Part shown: positions 53,673 to 62,835 of the stretch, piece by piece | How the letters are laid out: each line of letters starts with the position of its first letter | Numbering within the stretch: the first letter of the stretch is position 1 | Made by a program: the position numbers and the translations under genes | Assembly (NCBI RefSeq): GCF_003063335.1 | Contig: NZ_NERX01000005.1 | Location: 124,001-188,000 of the forward strand | Direction: 5' to 3' | From: Limnohabitans sp. MMS-10A-192 | GTDB lineage: Bacteria; Pseudomonadota; Gammaproteobacteria; Burkholderiales; Burkholderiaceae_C | Length of the DNA: 64,000 nucleotides | Notes under the pieces: generated by a model | Databases searched by the model: none | What the model saw: the letters and a program-made list of their open reading frames with translations, nothing else | Told to the model about the DNA's origin: nothing

Positions 53673-55181
53673 TTACTTCTTGTCGCTGGCGCCGGGTATG
53701 TCCTTCATCGGATCATCCTGGGCTTGCGGATTGGCATTGGCATCGGGTGGTGGTGCATCGTCGGGAGCCGGGGCGGCCTCCAGCACAACAGAGTTCATGT
53801 CAATGACTTGGGGCTTGTCCAGGAAGGCGGTGACCGACTGGGGCACAAAGATCACGATCACGACCAGCAGGATTTGCATGATCACCCAAGGGATGGAGCC
53901 CATGTAGATATCGTTGGTCTTGATGGGTTCGGCAATCCGTTTTTCCTTGAACATGGTGTCGGCAATGCCGCGCAAATAGAACAGCGCAAAACCAAACGGC
54001 GGGTGCATGAAGCTGGTCTGCAGGTTCACGCACAGCAGCACGCCAAACCAGATCAGATCGATGCCCATTTTGTCGGCCACAGGCGCCAGCATGGGCACGA
54101 TGATGAAGGCGATCTCGAAGAAGTCGAGGAAGAAGGCAAGGAAGAAAACAAAGACGTTCACCACGATCAGAAAGCCCACCTGGCCGCCCGGCAAGCCGGA
54201 CAGCAGATGCTCCACCCACTTGGCACCGTCCACGCCCTGGAAGACCAGGCTGAACACGCGCGAGCCGATCAGGATGAACACGACCATGGCCGTCAGGCGC
54301 ATGGTGCCGTGCATGGCTTCCCACAGCAGCTTTGGAGTCAGGCGTTTGTGCATGGCTGCCAAAATCAAGGCGCCAACCACGCCCATGGCACCGGCTTCGG
54401 TGGGTGTGGCAATCGCGCGGTCCTGGAAAGGCAAGCCGCCCATGGAGCCCAGCACGGTGAAGATCAAGACAGCGGAGGGGATGATGCCTTTGAGGCACTT
54501 GCGCCACAGCGGCCAGCCGTTCAGGGTGCGGGCTTCTTTGGGCACGCCGGGGACGTATTCGGGCTTGAACACACCCAGTGCGTAGGTGTAGATCGCGAAC
54601 ATGGCGATCTGCATCAGCGAGGGGCCCCAGGCGCCTTTGTACATGTCACCCACAGGGCGACCCAATTGGTCGGCCAGCACCACCAACACGAGTGACGGTG
54701 GCACGAGTTGGGTGATGGTGCCGGACGCCGCCAGCACGCCTGTGGCGTAACGGGTGTTGTAGCCGTAGCGCAGCATGACGGGCAGTGAAATCAGTGCCAT
54801 GGCGATCACTTGACCGGCCACGGTGCCGGTGATGGCCCCCAAGATGAAGCCCACGATGATGACCGAGTAGCCCAGGCCGCCTTTGATGGGGCCAAACAAT
54901 TGGCCCATGGCGTCCAGCATGTCTTCGGCCAGTCCGCACTTTTCAAGGATGGTGCCCATGAAGGTGAAGAAGGGGATGGCCAGCAGCAGGTCATTGTTCA
55001 GGATCGAAAAGATCGAGATGGGCAAATTGCCCAGAAAAGCAGTGGGGAACCAGCCCATTTCGATGGCGAAGAAACCGCTGGCCAGGCCCAGCGCGGCCAA
55101 AGAGAAGGCGACCGGAAAGCCGATCAGCATCACGAACACCAAGCCCACAAACATGATGGGCGCAAAATTTTCCATTTGCAT
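53673..55181 (-). CDS. TRAP transporter large permease (DctM)
   Basis: 502 residues with AAGGAAA ahead of the ATG. About twelve transmembrane helices of the DctM/ion transporter family; FLGAITGTVAGQVIAMALIS-like segments and GTITQLVPPSLVLVVLADQ are conserved DctM positions. The C-terminal tail is Pro/Ala/Asp-rich and longer than usual. Together with the DctQ gene 46 bp upstream it should work with the TakP-like protein at 51991. Confidence 0.93.
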   Translation of the reverse strand: MQMENFAPIMFVGLVFVMLIGFPVAFSLAALGLASGFFAIEMGWFPTAFLGNLPISIFSILNNDLLLAIPFFTFMGTILEKCGLAEDMLDAMGQLFGPIKGGLGYSVIIVGFILGAITGTVAGQVIAMALISLPVMLRYGYNTRYATGVLAASGTITQLVPPSLVLVVLADQLGRPVGDMYKGAWGPSLMQIAMFAIYTYALGVFKPEYVPGVPKEARTLNGWPLWRKCLKGIIPSAVLIFTVLGSMGGLPFQDRAIATPTEAGAMGVVGALILAAMHKRLTPKLLWEAMHGTMRLTAMVVFILIGSRVFSLVFQGVDGAKWVEHLLSGLPGGQVGFLIVVNVFVFFLAFFLDFFEIAFIIVPMLAPVADKMGIDLIWFGVLLCVNLQTSFMHPPFGFALFYLRGIADTMFKEKRIAEPIKTNDIYMGSIPWVIMQILLVVIVIFVPQSVTAFLDKPQVIDMNSVVLEAAPAPDDAPPPDANANPQAQDDPMKDIPGASDKK

Positions 55182-55227
55182 TTTTATTTCCTTGCAGCGA
55201 GTCTTAGAGCAGTTGTGGCGTTACCGC

Positions 55228-55767
55228 TCACTGCAGTGGTTTTTCATAGTGGGTGTCCATGGCGTATTGGCCCCGCAGGAAGGCCACCCGCTTGATCAAC
55301 TCAGCCAGGCCTTGCAGCAAGACCAGCGCAAAGCCCAGGGGCATGGCCAAAGTGGCGGGCCATCGGATCAGACCGCCTGCGTTGCTGCTGTGCTCACCCG
55401 TCACCAACGTGTTCCAAAAGTAAGGAAACGACAACCAGGCCAGAAAACCCATGACCGGCATCAGGAAGAACACGATGCCAAAGATGTCCACGTAAACAGG
55501 TCGGTTGCCGGTTAGCTTGCCGTAGACCAAGTCCACGCGCACATGTTCGTTGACTTTGAGGACATAAGGTGCACCGACCATGACCATCCAGGCAAACAGG
55601 TACCACTGGATTTCGAGCAGGCCGTTGGAGCTCCAGTCAATGCCGTAACGCACAAAGGCGTTGCCCGCGCTGATGAGGGCTGCCAGCAAGACGGTCCAGG
55701 TGGCCAGGCGACCGAGTCGGTCGTTGAGCCAATCGATACCAAAGGCGAATTTAAGCAATGTCGACAA
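55228..55767 (-). CDS. TRAP transporter small permease (DctQ)
   Basis: 179 residues from a TTG at 55767, chosen because GGAG lies 6 bases upstream and the resulting start (STLLKFAFGIDWLNDRLG) matches relatives; an ATG at 55851 would add 28 unlikely residues. Four helices in the DctQ pattern, with WYLFAWMVMVGAPYVLKVNE and VRVDLVYGKL being typical. Operonic with the DctM gene. Confidence 0.88.
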   Translation of the reverse strand: MSTLLKFAFGIDWLNDRLGRLATWTVLLAALISAGNAFVRYGIDWSSNGLLEIQWYLFAWMVMVGAPYVLKVNEHVRVDLVYGKLTGNRPVYVDIFGIVFFLMPVMGFLAWLSFPYFWNTLVTGEHSSNAGGLIRWPATLAMPLGFALVLLQGLAELIKRVAFLRGQYAMDTHYEKPLQ

Positions 55768-55972
55768 AATTGTCTCCAAATTAACCAAGATAAAAAAAGC
55801 ACAAAGCCATGCCTCAGGGGCAGACTTGGCAAATCCTGTCGATGTTAACAATGAAGGTCTGTGGCTCGACCGATATTTGCCTGATATTTGCTCACTTTGA
55901 AATTAAATCTCCTCAATTCCGAGCTTGGCTTGGCGTGCCTACGTGGTACTACGTATGGCCGATCGCCCGACA

Positions 55973-57070
55973 TCAATTCCACCATGGCAAGCGAAGCTTC
56001 AAGGATTGGATCTGCCCACAGTCCGCGGGCGCCTGGTAGCCGGCCAACTGGTTGATTTGTTGTTGCCAGGGCTGTGACTGCAGCACCGACAGCAGTTGCC
56101 CGATGGGCGGCGTATCGAGGGCGCTTTTGAGGCAAACGAGCCAGTAGTTTTCTTGAGTCAAAGGCACGAAGTCGAGGTTTTGTGCGCGTGCGGCTGAGGC
56201 GATGCCCAATCCAACATCGGCACGGCCTGCAGCCACGCAGGCGGCCACACCTGCGTGAGAGCTTTCTTCGTGTTCGTAGCCGCGGATGGCCGAGCCCGAC
56301 AGGCCGTGACTTTGCAACCATTGGTCCAGCAGCAGCCTTGTGCCCGTGCCCAGTGCACGGTTGACGATGCGAACATCCGGGCGTGTCATGTCTTGCCAGG
56401 AGGTGAGCTGGCGGGGATTGCCCGGGCGGACCATCAGACCTTGATCGCGTCTGGCGAAGCTGATCAGCTTGTGCTGGCCTCTTTTGAGCAGGGGACGGTA
56501 AGTGCGCGCCACCAGCGAATCGCTGTCAGGCTCAACCGGTGCATGAAAGCCTGCCACCATGCAACGTCCCTCGTTGAGTGCGCGAATCGCATCGACACTG
56601 CCGCAAAACCGCATGTCCAAGTGCAGCGATTGTCTGGCGCAATGGTTTTGCAGGCCAAGCAAACCATCGTCATGGCTGGCATACAGCGTCAGCAAATGGC
56701 TGTCGGGGTCAAATGCCACTGCAAAGGTTTTTTCCAGCTCTGCTTGCAAAGCGTTGATTTGGGGCGTCAGCCTCGCTTGTGCCTGTCGTTCGGCCCATAG
56801 GAGCTTGTCGGCAAATTCGGTCAGCTGTGCGGCTTGGCCTTTTTCCCAAATGATGAGCGGTTGGCTGAGCACATCTTCCCAGCGTTTGAGTTCGCCCCAA
56901 ACATGGCGGTAGGACAAGCCCATTGTTTTGGCTGCAGCCGAAATCGAGCCCGCACTGCGCACAGCCTGTAGCAAATCCATCAAAGGGTTGCGCAGCGGTG
57001 AGGTCTGGTTTTGCAGTAACGCAGGACTGGAGTTGGGGCTCCAGTTGTAGGAAATATCAATGTGTCGCAC
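55973..57070 (-). CDS. LysR/ModE-like HTH regulator with PBP-like domain (tungstate/molybdate response)
   Basis: 365 residues from GTG 57070, the first start compatible with the family N-terminus (VRHIDISYNWSP); ATG 57163 would add 31 residues. Residues about 35-90 are a winged HTH (SGSISAAAKTMGLSYRHVWG-type, GELKRWEDVLSQPL). The rest resembles a periplasmic-binding-protein fold that binds the effector (MRFCGSVDAIRALNEGRCM, LGTGTRLLLDQWLQ). Divergent from tupBCA, which it most likely controls. Confidence 0.82.
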   Translation of the reverse strand: MRHIDISYNWSPNSSPALLQNQTSPLRNPLMDLLQAVRSAGSISAAAKTMGLSYRHVWGELKRWEDVLSQPLIIWEKGQAAQLTEFADKLLWAERQAQARLTPQINALQAELEKTFAVAFDPDSHLLTLYASHDDGLLGLQNHCARQSLHLDMRFCGSVDAIRALNEGRCMVAGFHAPVEPDSDSLVARTYRPLLKRGQHKLISFARRDQGLMVRPGNPRQLTSWQDMTRPDVRIVNRALGTGTRLLLDQWLQSHGLSGSAIRGYEHEESSHAGVAACVAAGRADVGLGIASAARAQNLDFVPLTQENYWLVCLKSALDTPPIGQLLSVLQSQPWQQQINQLAGYQAPADCGQIQSLKLRLPWWN

Positions 57071-57154
57071 AGCTTGGAGTTTGCCTGAATCAAAACGGGT
57101 GTGATCTGAGGGGGCTGTCTGGCGTATGCAATTGAATTCATAGCGGACATCCCT

Positions 57155-57169
57155 TACGGCCAAGCCGTA
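57155..57169. promoter_or_regulatory. Palindromic operator candidate before tupBCA
   Basis: TACGGC-CAA-GCCGTA lies in the gap between the divergent regulator and tupB, 29 bp before the tupB start, where a bound dimer would block or shape tup transcription. Confidence 0.5.
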
Positions 57170-57197
57170 TTGCTCCTATAGCATCCAAGGCTGTTTT

Positions 57198-57935
57198 ATG
57201 AATACGTTTACCGACAGCGCCTTGGCGGCGTTCGACCTCATCATTTCTCTGGATCCAGGCCTGTGGGCGGTGGTCTGGCGGTCTGTCGCCGTCAGTGCCA
57301 CGGCTTGCTTGCTGGGGTATGGCGTGGGTGTTTTGTTGGGCGCATGGCTGGCTGTGGCCAGGTTTGCCGGGCGTGGTGCGGTGCTCATCGGACTGAACAC
57401 TTTGCTGGCATTGCCCTCGGTTGTGGTGGGGTTGGTGGTGTATTTGCTGTTGTCACGAACCGGGCCTTTGGGCTTTTTGGGTTGGATGTTCAGTTTCAAG
57501 GCCATGGTTCTTGCCCAGTTTGTCTTGGTGCTGCCGGTGGTCACGGCTTTGACCCGTCAGGTCGTGGAGGATGTGGAGCGCCAGCACGGCGAACAATGGG
57601 CTTCACTGGGGGCCGGGCCTCGTTTGCGTGGTGTGCTGCTGGCCTGGGATGAGCGCTATGCCTTGCTGACCATCGGCGTTGCGGCTTTCGGCCGTGCTAT
57701 TTCCGAAGTGGGGGCGGTGATGATTGTGGGGGGCAATATCGATGGCTTCACCCGTGTCATGACCACGGCCATTGCGCTGGAGACCAGCAAGGGTGACTTG
57801 CCCTTGGCCTTGGGGCTCGGGCTGGTTTTGTTGGGGGTGGTGCTCTTGTTGAATTTGCTCGTCCTGGCCGTACGTCGGTGGGCCGAATTCAGGCAAGGGC
57901 AAGTCGTGAACACCCCTAAAGGATGGGTCACATGA
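57198..57935 (+). CDS. tupB: Tungstate ABC transporter permease
   Basis: 245 residues, about six helices with an EAA-like loop (EQWASLGAGPRLRGVLLAWD) that contacts the ATPase. Gene order permease-ATPase-binding protein and the binding protein identity mark it as TupB. Overlaps the ATPase gene by 4 bp. Confidence 0.9.
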   Translation: MNTFTDSALAAFDLIISLDPGLWAVVWRSVAVSATACLLGYGVGVLLGAWLAVARFAGRGAVLIGLNTLLALPSVVVGLVVYLLLSRTGPLGFLGWMFSFKAMVLAQFVLVLPVVTALTRQVVEDVERQHGEQWASLGAGPRLRGVLLAWDERYALLTIGVAAFGRAISEVGAVMIVGGNIDGFTRVMTTAIALETSKGDLPLALGLGLVLLGVVLLLNLLVLAVRRWAEFRQGQVVNTPKGWVT

Positions 57936-58660
57936 CAAGGGCGCGAGCCGCAGTGCAAATGGACGGGGTGAGTGTGCAGTTGGGGGCGAGCCCTGTGCTG
58001 CATGGCATCGATGTGCAGATCCAGCCGGGTGAGCGCGTGGCCCTTGTGGGCTCGAATGGCTCGGGCAAGAGCACTTTGCTGCGTGCATTGCATGGCCTGT
58101 TGCCGGCCCACCAAGGGCAAATTCATTGGCATCCTGAGTTGCGTCAGGCCATGTTGTTTCAAAAGCCCCACGTTTTGCGCACTTCGGCGCTGAACAATGT
58201 GGCGCTGGCGCTTTGGCTCGACCGTGGACAGGGCTTGTCGTGGGCCCAAGCCAAGGCCCGTGCGGTTGTGGCTTTGCAGCGAGTCGGTTTGACGGGTGTG
58301 GCTCACCAAGGGGGGCGCCAACTGTCGGGTGGGCAGCAACAGCGCCTGGCTCTCGCCCGAGCTTGGGCGCGCCAGCCTCAGGTGCTGCTGCTGGACGAGC
58401 CGACCGCCAGCCTGGATCCACATGCCAAGCGCGAAGTGGAGAACTTGATTGCTGAATTCACGGACGGTGCCGATGGCCGCATGACCTTGATCTGGGCCAG
58501 TCACAACTTGGGTCAGGTCAAGCGCCTGGCCAGTCGAGTGCTCTATTTGCAGGGTGGTCGCATCGAAGCGGACTTGCCTGTTGATGATTTTTTCAATGCC
58601 GCCGAGCTGTCCAAGCGCAGCCCGGCAGCCCATGCTTTTGTTCAAGGAGAACTTTCATGA
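57932..58660 (+). CDS. tupC: Tungstate ABC transporter ATP-binding protein
   Basis: 242 residues from ATG 57932 (AAAGGA 8 bases upstream; ATG 57923 is an alternative). Walker A GSNGSGKST, signature LSGGQQQRLALARA, Walker B VLLLDEPTASLD and the switch His in ASHNLGQ are complete. Couples ATP hydrolysis to uptake through TupB. Overlaps tupA by 4 bp. Confidence 0.93.
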   Translation: MTRARAAVQMDGVSVQLGASPVLHGIDVQIQPGERVALVGSNGSGKSTLLRALHGLLPAHQGQIHWHPELRQAMLFQKPHVLRTSALNNVALALWLDRGQGLSWAQAKARAVVALQRVGLTGVAHQGGRQLSGGQQQRLALARAWARQPQVLLLDEPTASLDPHAKREVENLIAEFTDGADGRMTLIWASHNLGQVKRLASRVLYLQGGRIEADLPVDDFFNAAELSKRSPAAHAFVQGELS

Positions 58661-59472
58661 CTTTCAAAACTTCCATGACCCGTCGCGCTTTGGTGTGCGC
58701 CGTTTTGGCCACCACCTCGGTCTGGGCGCAAGCCCAATCGATCGTGATGTCGTCCACCACTTCGACCGAGCAATCGGGCTTGTTCGCGCACTTGCTGCCC
58801 GCCTTCAAAAAAGCCAGTGGGCTGGACGTGAAAGTGGTGGCGCTGGGCACGGGTCAAGCGCTGGACATGGCGCGTCGCGGTGACGCTGACGTGGTGTTTG
58901 TGCACGACCAAGTGGCCGAAGAAAAGTTCGTGGCCGATGGCTTTGGCCTCAAGCGCTTGCCTGTGATGTACAACGACTTTGTGCTGATTGGCCCCAAGGC
59001 CGACCCGGCAGGCACCAAAGGCAAAGACATCGTGGCGGCTTTGAGCAAGTTGTCTGCAGGCAATGCGCCCTTTGTCTCGCGTGGTGACAAGAGCGGCACG
59101 CATGCGGCCGAGCTGCGTTTTTGGAAAATGGCCAATCTGGCGGACAAAAAAGGCAGCGGCTACAAGGAATGCGGCTGCGGCATGGGCCCGGCTTTGAACA
59201 TCGCAGCGTCTTCAGGCGGCTATGTGTTGGCCGACCGTGCCACCTGGCTCAACTTCAAGAACCGCGCCGATTTGGCCGTTTTGGTGGAGGGCGACAACCG
59301 CTTGTTCAACCAGTACGGCGTGATGGTGGTCAACCCCGCCAAGCATGCGCACGTCAAGCAGGCTGATGCGCAGAAGTTTGTGGACTGGATCATTTCGCCT
59401 GCAGGTCAGACAAACATCAGCGAATACAAAATCGGTGGCGAGCAGCTGTTCTTCCCGAACGCTGGCAAATAA
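58657..59472 (+). CDS. tupA: Tungstate-binding protein
   Basis: 271 residues, AAGGAG ahead of the ATG and a signal ending VWAQAQ. The anion-binding loop MSSTTSTEQSGLF near the mature start, ALGTGQALDMARRGDADVVF and FVSRGDKSGTHAAE are the TupA signatures that separate it from ModA. A CGCG motif (ECGCGMGPAL) is present. Imports tungstate for tungsto-enzymes or as a molybdate analogue. Confidence 0.93.
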   Translation: MTFKTSMTRRALVCAVLATTSVWAQAQSIVMSSTTSTEQSGLFAHLLPAFKKASGLDVKVVALGTGQALDMARRGDADVVFVHDQVAEEKFVADGFGLKRLPVMYNDFVLIGPKADPAGTKGKDIVAALSKLSAGNAPFVSRGDKSGTHAAELRFWKMANLADKKGSGYKECGCGMGPALNIAASSGGYVLADRATWLNFKNRADLAVLVEGDNRLFNQYGVMVVNPAKHAHVKQADAQKFVDWIISPAGQTNISEYKIGGEQLFFPNAGK

Positions 59473-59508
59473 GTGCAGCAACGGTGTCGCGCACGGGTCT
59501 GGCTGGCT

Positions 59509-59898
59509 TCAACGCGCCCAGAATAGCGTCACTGTTTTGATGCCCAAAACCGTCAAGGCCAAAGAGCCAAACAGGTGCACCGATGCTGTACCTGCCGCAA
59601 AGGCGTAGCGTCCTTGTTGCAGCATGGCCACCACTTCGGCCGAGAAGCTGGAAAAGGTGGTCAATGCGCCTAAAAAGCCCGTGACCAGTGCCAGACGCCA
59701 AACTGGATCGAGGTCGGGCAATTGCTGAAAGACGCCCACACACACGCCTACCAGATAACCGCCGATCAAGTTGGCGGCCAAGGTGCCCCAGGGCATGAGC
59801 CCCGCACTGGCCGCGCCAGGGTTGAGCCACAAGCCCAGCTGCCAGCGTGACAAAGCGCCCACACAGGCACCCAGACAAATCGCGATCACAGAGGGCAT
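59509..59898 (-). CDS. crcB: Fluoride exporter CrcB
   Basis: 129 residues from ATG 59898 with AGGAG 5 bases upstream. Four helices with GACVGALSRW, GTLAANLIGGYLVG and GFLGALTTFSSFS, the conserved channel residues of Fluc proteins. It lies 22 bp downstream of rdgC, leaving no room for its own fluoride riboswitch. Confidence 0.95.
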   Translation of the reverse strand: MPSVIAICLGACVGALSRWQLGLWLNPGAASAGLMPWGTLAANLIGGYLVGVCVGVFQQLPDLDPVWRLALVTGFLGALTTFSSFSAEVVAMLQQGRYAFAAGTASVHLFGSLALTVLGIKTVTLFWAR

Positions 59899-59920
59899 GT
59901 TCACTCCTGGTCAGTGGTGC

Positions 59921-60892
59921 TCAAAAAGGCGGGTCGTCGTCAGCCGCTTCGGTGGTGACGGTTGGTGATGTGGGTGCCGCCTCTGCGCCCAATTCCATCT
60001 CGCCACCCAGCGCTTCGATCAGGCTGTCCAGCAAGGGGCCGAGCAAGCCGGTGGACAGGGCGACGTCGCCATCGAAACGGTCTTCGTTCTTGTCGGTACC
60101 TGACTCGTCCATGACGCCGTCGAGGAACTGCACTTTTTTCAGCTGCAAGGTCTCGGTCAAAACAAAGCCCACGCGACCGTCCCAGCTCAGGGCCAGCTGT
60201 GTGGGCAGCTTGCCTTCCATCACGTGCTTGCGCACATCGTCGTTGGCCAGGTGGTGGCGGGTGAAGCGCACGCTGGCCGCGTCTTCACCGGTGGACTTGA
60301 GCACGGTTTCGCGCTCCACCGTGAGGTCGGCGGGCCACTCGTCTTCGGTGGGGGCCAGCAGCCACTGGGTCATGGCGGCTTGGGGCGAGGTCACGGTCTG
60401 GATCAGTGAGACCGACAGGCCAGCCAACACATTCATCAGCGCCGACATGACTTCGTCTGCCTTGCCTTGGCTGCCTGCGTTGAGCACCAGGCGGCGGTTT
60501 TCCAGGTCCATCCACACGATGACTGTGGACTGGCGCGCAAAAGCTTGGGGCAGCAGCGACATCAGCACATCGTCCATGATGTCGCGCTTTTCTTTTTTGC
60601 CGGGTTTGCGGCCGGTGGCCGCTTCGATTTCGGCGATGCGCTCGTCGGCTCTGCGGCGCACCACATTGCCGGGCACGGCCTTGGACTCGATCATCAGCTT
60701 GACGATCCATTGACCGCCCACCGATTCGATCAGCGGACCGTAGGCCTCACCTCGGGGGGGGATCCAGCCGACGGATTTCTCCTGGCTGGCGCCGCACTCA
60801 ACAAACTGGGCGGGCTCCAGCGCCGCTTGCACATCGGCGAGCGTGGGGGCAAAGCCCTCGCCGATGCGGTAAACCATCACATTTTTGAACAT
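59921..60892 (-). CDS. rdgC: Recombination-associated protein RdgC
   Basis: 323 residues. The beginning MFKNVMVYRI and the segments GWIPPRGEAYGPLIESVGGQ, KREKRDIMDDVLMSLLPQAF-like region and LTVERETVLKS are characteristic of RdgC, the ring-shaped DNA-binding protein that limits RecA action. C-terminal tail is Thr/Ala-rich and acidic. Confidence 0.96.
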   Translation of the reverse strand: MFKNVMVYRIGEGFAPTLADVQAALEPAQFVECGASQEKSVGWIPPRGEAYGPLIESVGGQWIVKLMIESKAVPGNVVRRRADERIAEIEAATGRKPGKKEKRDIMDDVLMSLLPQAFARQSTVIVWMDLENRRLVLNAGSQGKADEVMSALMNVLAGLSVSLIQTVTSPQAAMTQWLLAPTEDEWPADLTVERETVLKSTGEDAASVRFTRHHLANDDVRKHVMEGKLPTQLALSWDGRVGFVLTETLQLKKVQFLDGVMDESGTDKNEDRFDGDVALSTGLLGPLLDSLIEALGGEMELGAEAAPTSPTVTTEAADDDPPF

Positions 60893-60952
60893 CCGTCACT
60901 CTTTCATGCCACAGGGGCCAGCGCGGCATCTTACCGGAGTGGGCGGGCGGTT

Positions 60953-62266
60953 TTACTGGGCCACGCCCATCAAGAGATCGGGCACGCTGGTGACGATGGA
61001 CGGGAAGACCGTGATCAACACAATGCCCACAATCATGCAAACGAAAAATGGCACGGTCACCTTGGCAATGCGGTTGCTGTCGATGCCGGTCATGTTTTGC
61101 AGCACGAACAGGTTGAAGCCCACAGGCGGCGTGATTTCGGCGATCTCGACCAGCATGATGATGAAGATGCCGAACCAGACCAGATCGAAACCGGCTTTCT
61201 GGATCATGGGCAACACCACCGCGCTGGTCAGCACGATCATCGAGATGCCGTCGAGCGCTGTACCCAAAATCAAATACACCACCACCAGCACGCCGATCAG
61301 GCCAAAGGGCGAGAGGTTCATGCTGTGCACAAACTCGGCCAGCTCACGCGGGATGCCGGTGAAGGCCATGGTCTTGGTCAAGAAGGCCGCGCCCGCCAGG
61401 ATGAACATGATCATGCAGCTCACCCGCGTGGCGCCCACCAGGCCTTGCCAAAAATTCTGCCAAGTGAGGCTGCGCCCGGCGGCTGCAATCGCCAACGAAC
61501 CCAGCACGCCGTAAGCCGCGCATTCGGTGGCGGTGGCGATGCCCGCCACCAGCACCCAGACGATGAACACGATCAACAAACCACATGGGATCAAGCTGCC
61601 CGAGCGTCGCATTTTTTCCATGAAGGTGGTCGGCGCTTCGGGTGGGGGCACTTTGTCGGGGTTGCGCAGGCTCCACCAGATGATGTAGCCCGAGAACAGG
61701 CCCATCAGCAAAAAGCCGGGCAAGAAGCCAGCGAGGAACAAGCGGATCACGCTGGCGTCAGCCGCCACGGCGTAGACCACCATGGTGATGGACGGCGGAA
61801 TCAAGATGCCCAAACCGCCCGCAGCGGCCAGAGAGCCCAGGGCGATGTTGCGGTCGTAGCCGCGCTTTTCCAACTCGGGCAGGGCCACTTTGGCGATCGT
61901 GGCGCAGGTGGCGGCAGACGAGCCCGAAACCGAGCCGAAAATGCCGCAACCCAAAATGGTGGTGTGCATCAGGCGGCCCGGCACCTTGGACAGCCAGGGC
62001 GAAAGGCCGTCGAACATCTGCTCGGACAGCTTGGTGCGGTACAAAATTTCGCCCATCCAGATGAACATGGGCAAGGCTGCGAGTTCCCAGCTGGCCGAGG
62101 TTTCCCAGAACGAGGAAAACAGGTTCTTGCCGGGCAGGGTGTTGGTGAAAAACGCCTGGCCGACCCAGCCCACAATGGCCAGCGTCATGGCGATCCACAC
62201 GCCGCCGCTGAGCATCAACAACATCAAAAAGAGGAGCAGGCCTCCGATTTCCAGCAGGCCCATCAC
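60953..62266 (-). CDS. TRAP transporter large permease (DctM), second system
   Basis: 437 residues with about twelve helices. Conserved DctM features include GSVSGSSAATCATIAKVALP, AAGGLGILIPPSITMVVYA and FGIFIIMLVEIAEITPPVG. Overlaps the DctQ gene by 4 bp and completes a dctP-dctQ-dctM operon. Confidence 0.94.
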   Translation of the reverse strand: MMGLLEIGGLLLFLMLLMLSGGVWIAMTLAIVGWVGQAFFTNTLPGKNLFSSFWETSASWELAALPMFIWMGEILYRTKLSEQMFDGLSPWLSKVPGRLMHTTILGCGIFGSVSGSSAATCATIAKVALPELEKRGYDRNIALGSLAAAGGLGILIPPSITMVVYAVAADASVIRLFLAGFLPGFLLMGLFSGYIIWWSLRNPDKVPPPEAPTTFMEKMRRSGSLIPCGLLIVFIVWVLVAGIATATECAAYGVLGSLAIAAAGRSLTWQNFWQGLVGATRVSCMIMFILAGAAFLTKTMAFTGIPRELAEFVHSMNLSPFGLIGVLVVVYLILGTALDGISMIVLTSAVVLPMIQKAGFDLVWFGIFIIMLVEIAEITPPVGFNLFVLQNMTGIDSNRIAKVTVPFFVCMIVGIVLITVFPSIVTSVPDLLMGVAQ

Positions 62267-62829
62267 AATTCCTCAGAAAAATCACCACGGGCGTGCCGTT
62301 CTTCGACACGCGCCACATAACTGGGCTTGCCGCCCCGGAACACGCACACGCACTCGTCGAGCACGGCGATCACCAAAATGGCCGAGCCGATGACAAAGCT
62401 CATTTGTGGAATCCAGATCGGGATCGCCACCATATTGCCCGCGATGTCGTTGAACTCGTAGCTCTCCCAGGTGAAGCGCGCTGCCCAGTAGCCCAGGTAG
62501 CCAATGGCCACGGCGGCCACCGAAAGCGAGATCAACTCCAGCCAGCGGCGCACAGGCGCAGACACCGATTCAAGCACCAGCGTCACCCGCACAAAGTCGC
62601 CGTTGCGGAAGCTGTAGGCCATGCCCAAAAAGGCCGCCGCCGCACACAGCCAGGCCACGATGTCGTTGACCCAGGACACGCGCCACTCGAACACGCGACC
62701 GACCGATGCGGCGATCATCAAGACCAAAATGGCCAGCACGCACAGGGCGGCCAGGTTGCCTCCTAAGAGGTACAAACCGTTCAAAAAGCGCCGACCAAAG
62801 CTGGCGCTGGCTGTGCTGCTGGTGCTCAT
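62263..62829 (-). CDS. TRAP transporter small permease (DctQ), second system
   Basis: 188 residues, four helices, with the SWVNDIVAWLCAAAAFLGMA and FRNGDFVRVTLVLE segments typical of DctQ. It starts 6 bp after the binding-protein gene. Confidence 0.92.
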   Translation of the reverse strand: MSTSSTASASFGRRFLNGLYLLGGNLAALCVLAILVLMIAASVGRVFEWRVSWVNDIVAWLCAAAAFLGMAYSFRNGDFVRVTLVLESVSAPVRRWLELISLSVAAVAIGYLGYWAARFTWESYEFNDIAGNMVAIPIWIPQMSFVIGSAILVIAVLDECVCVFRGGKPSYVARVEERHARGDFSEEL

Positions 62830-62835
62830 GCGGGC

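Noticed and set aside
59899..59920. Possible fluoride riboswitch upstream of crcB
   Set aside because: Only 22 bp separate crcB from rdgC, too short for the crcB motif RNA.
60467..62320. 617-codon plus-strand frame opposite the DctM gene
   Set aside because: Composition is dominated by His, Gln, Gly and Arg as in antisense shadows, while the minus strand encodes a clear TRAP permease.
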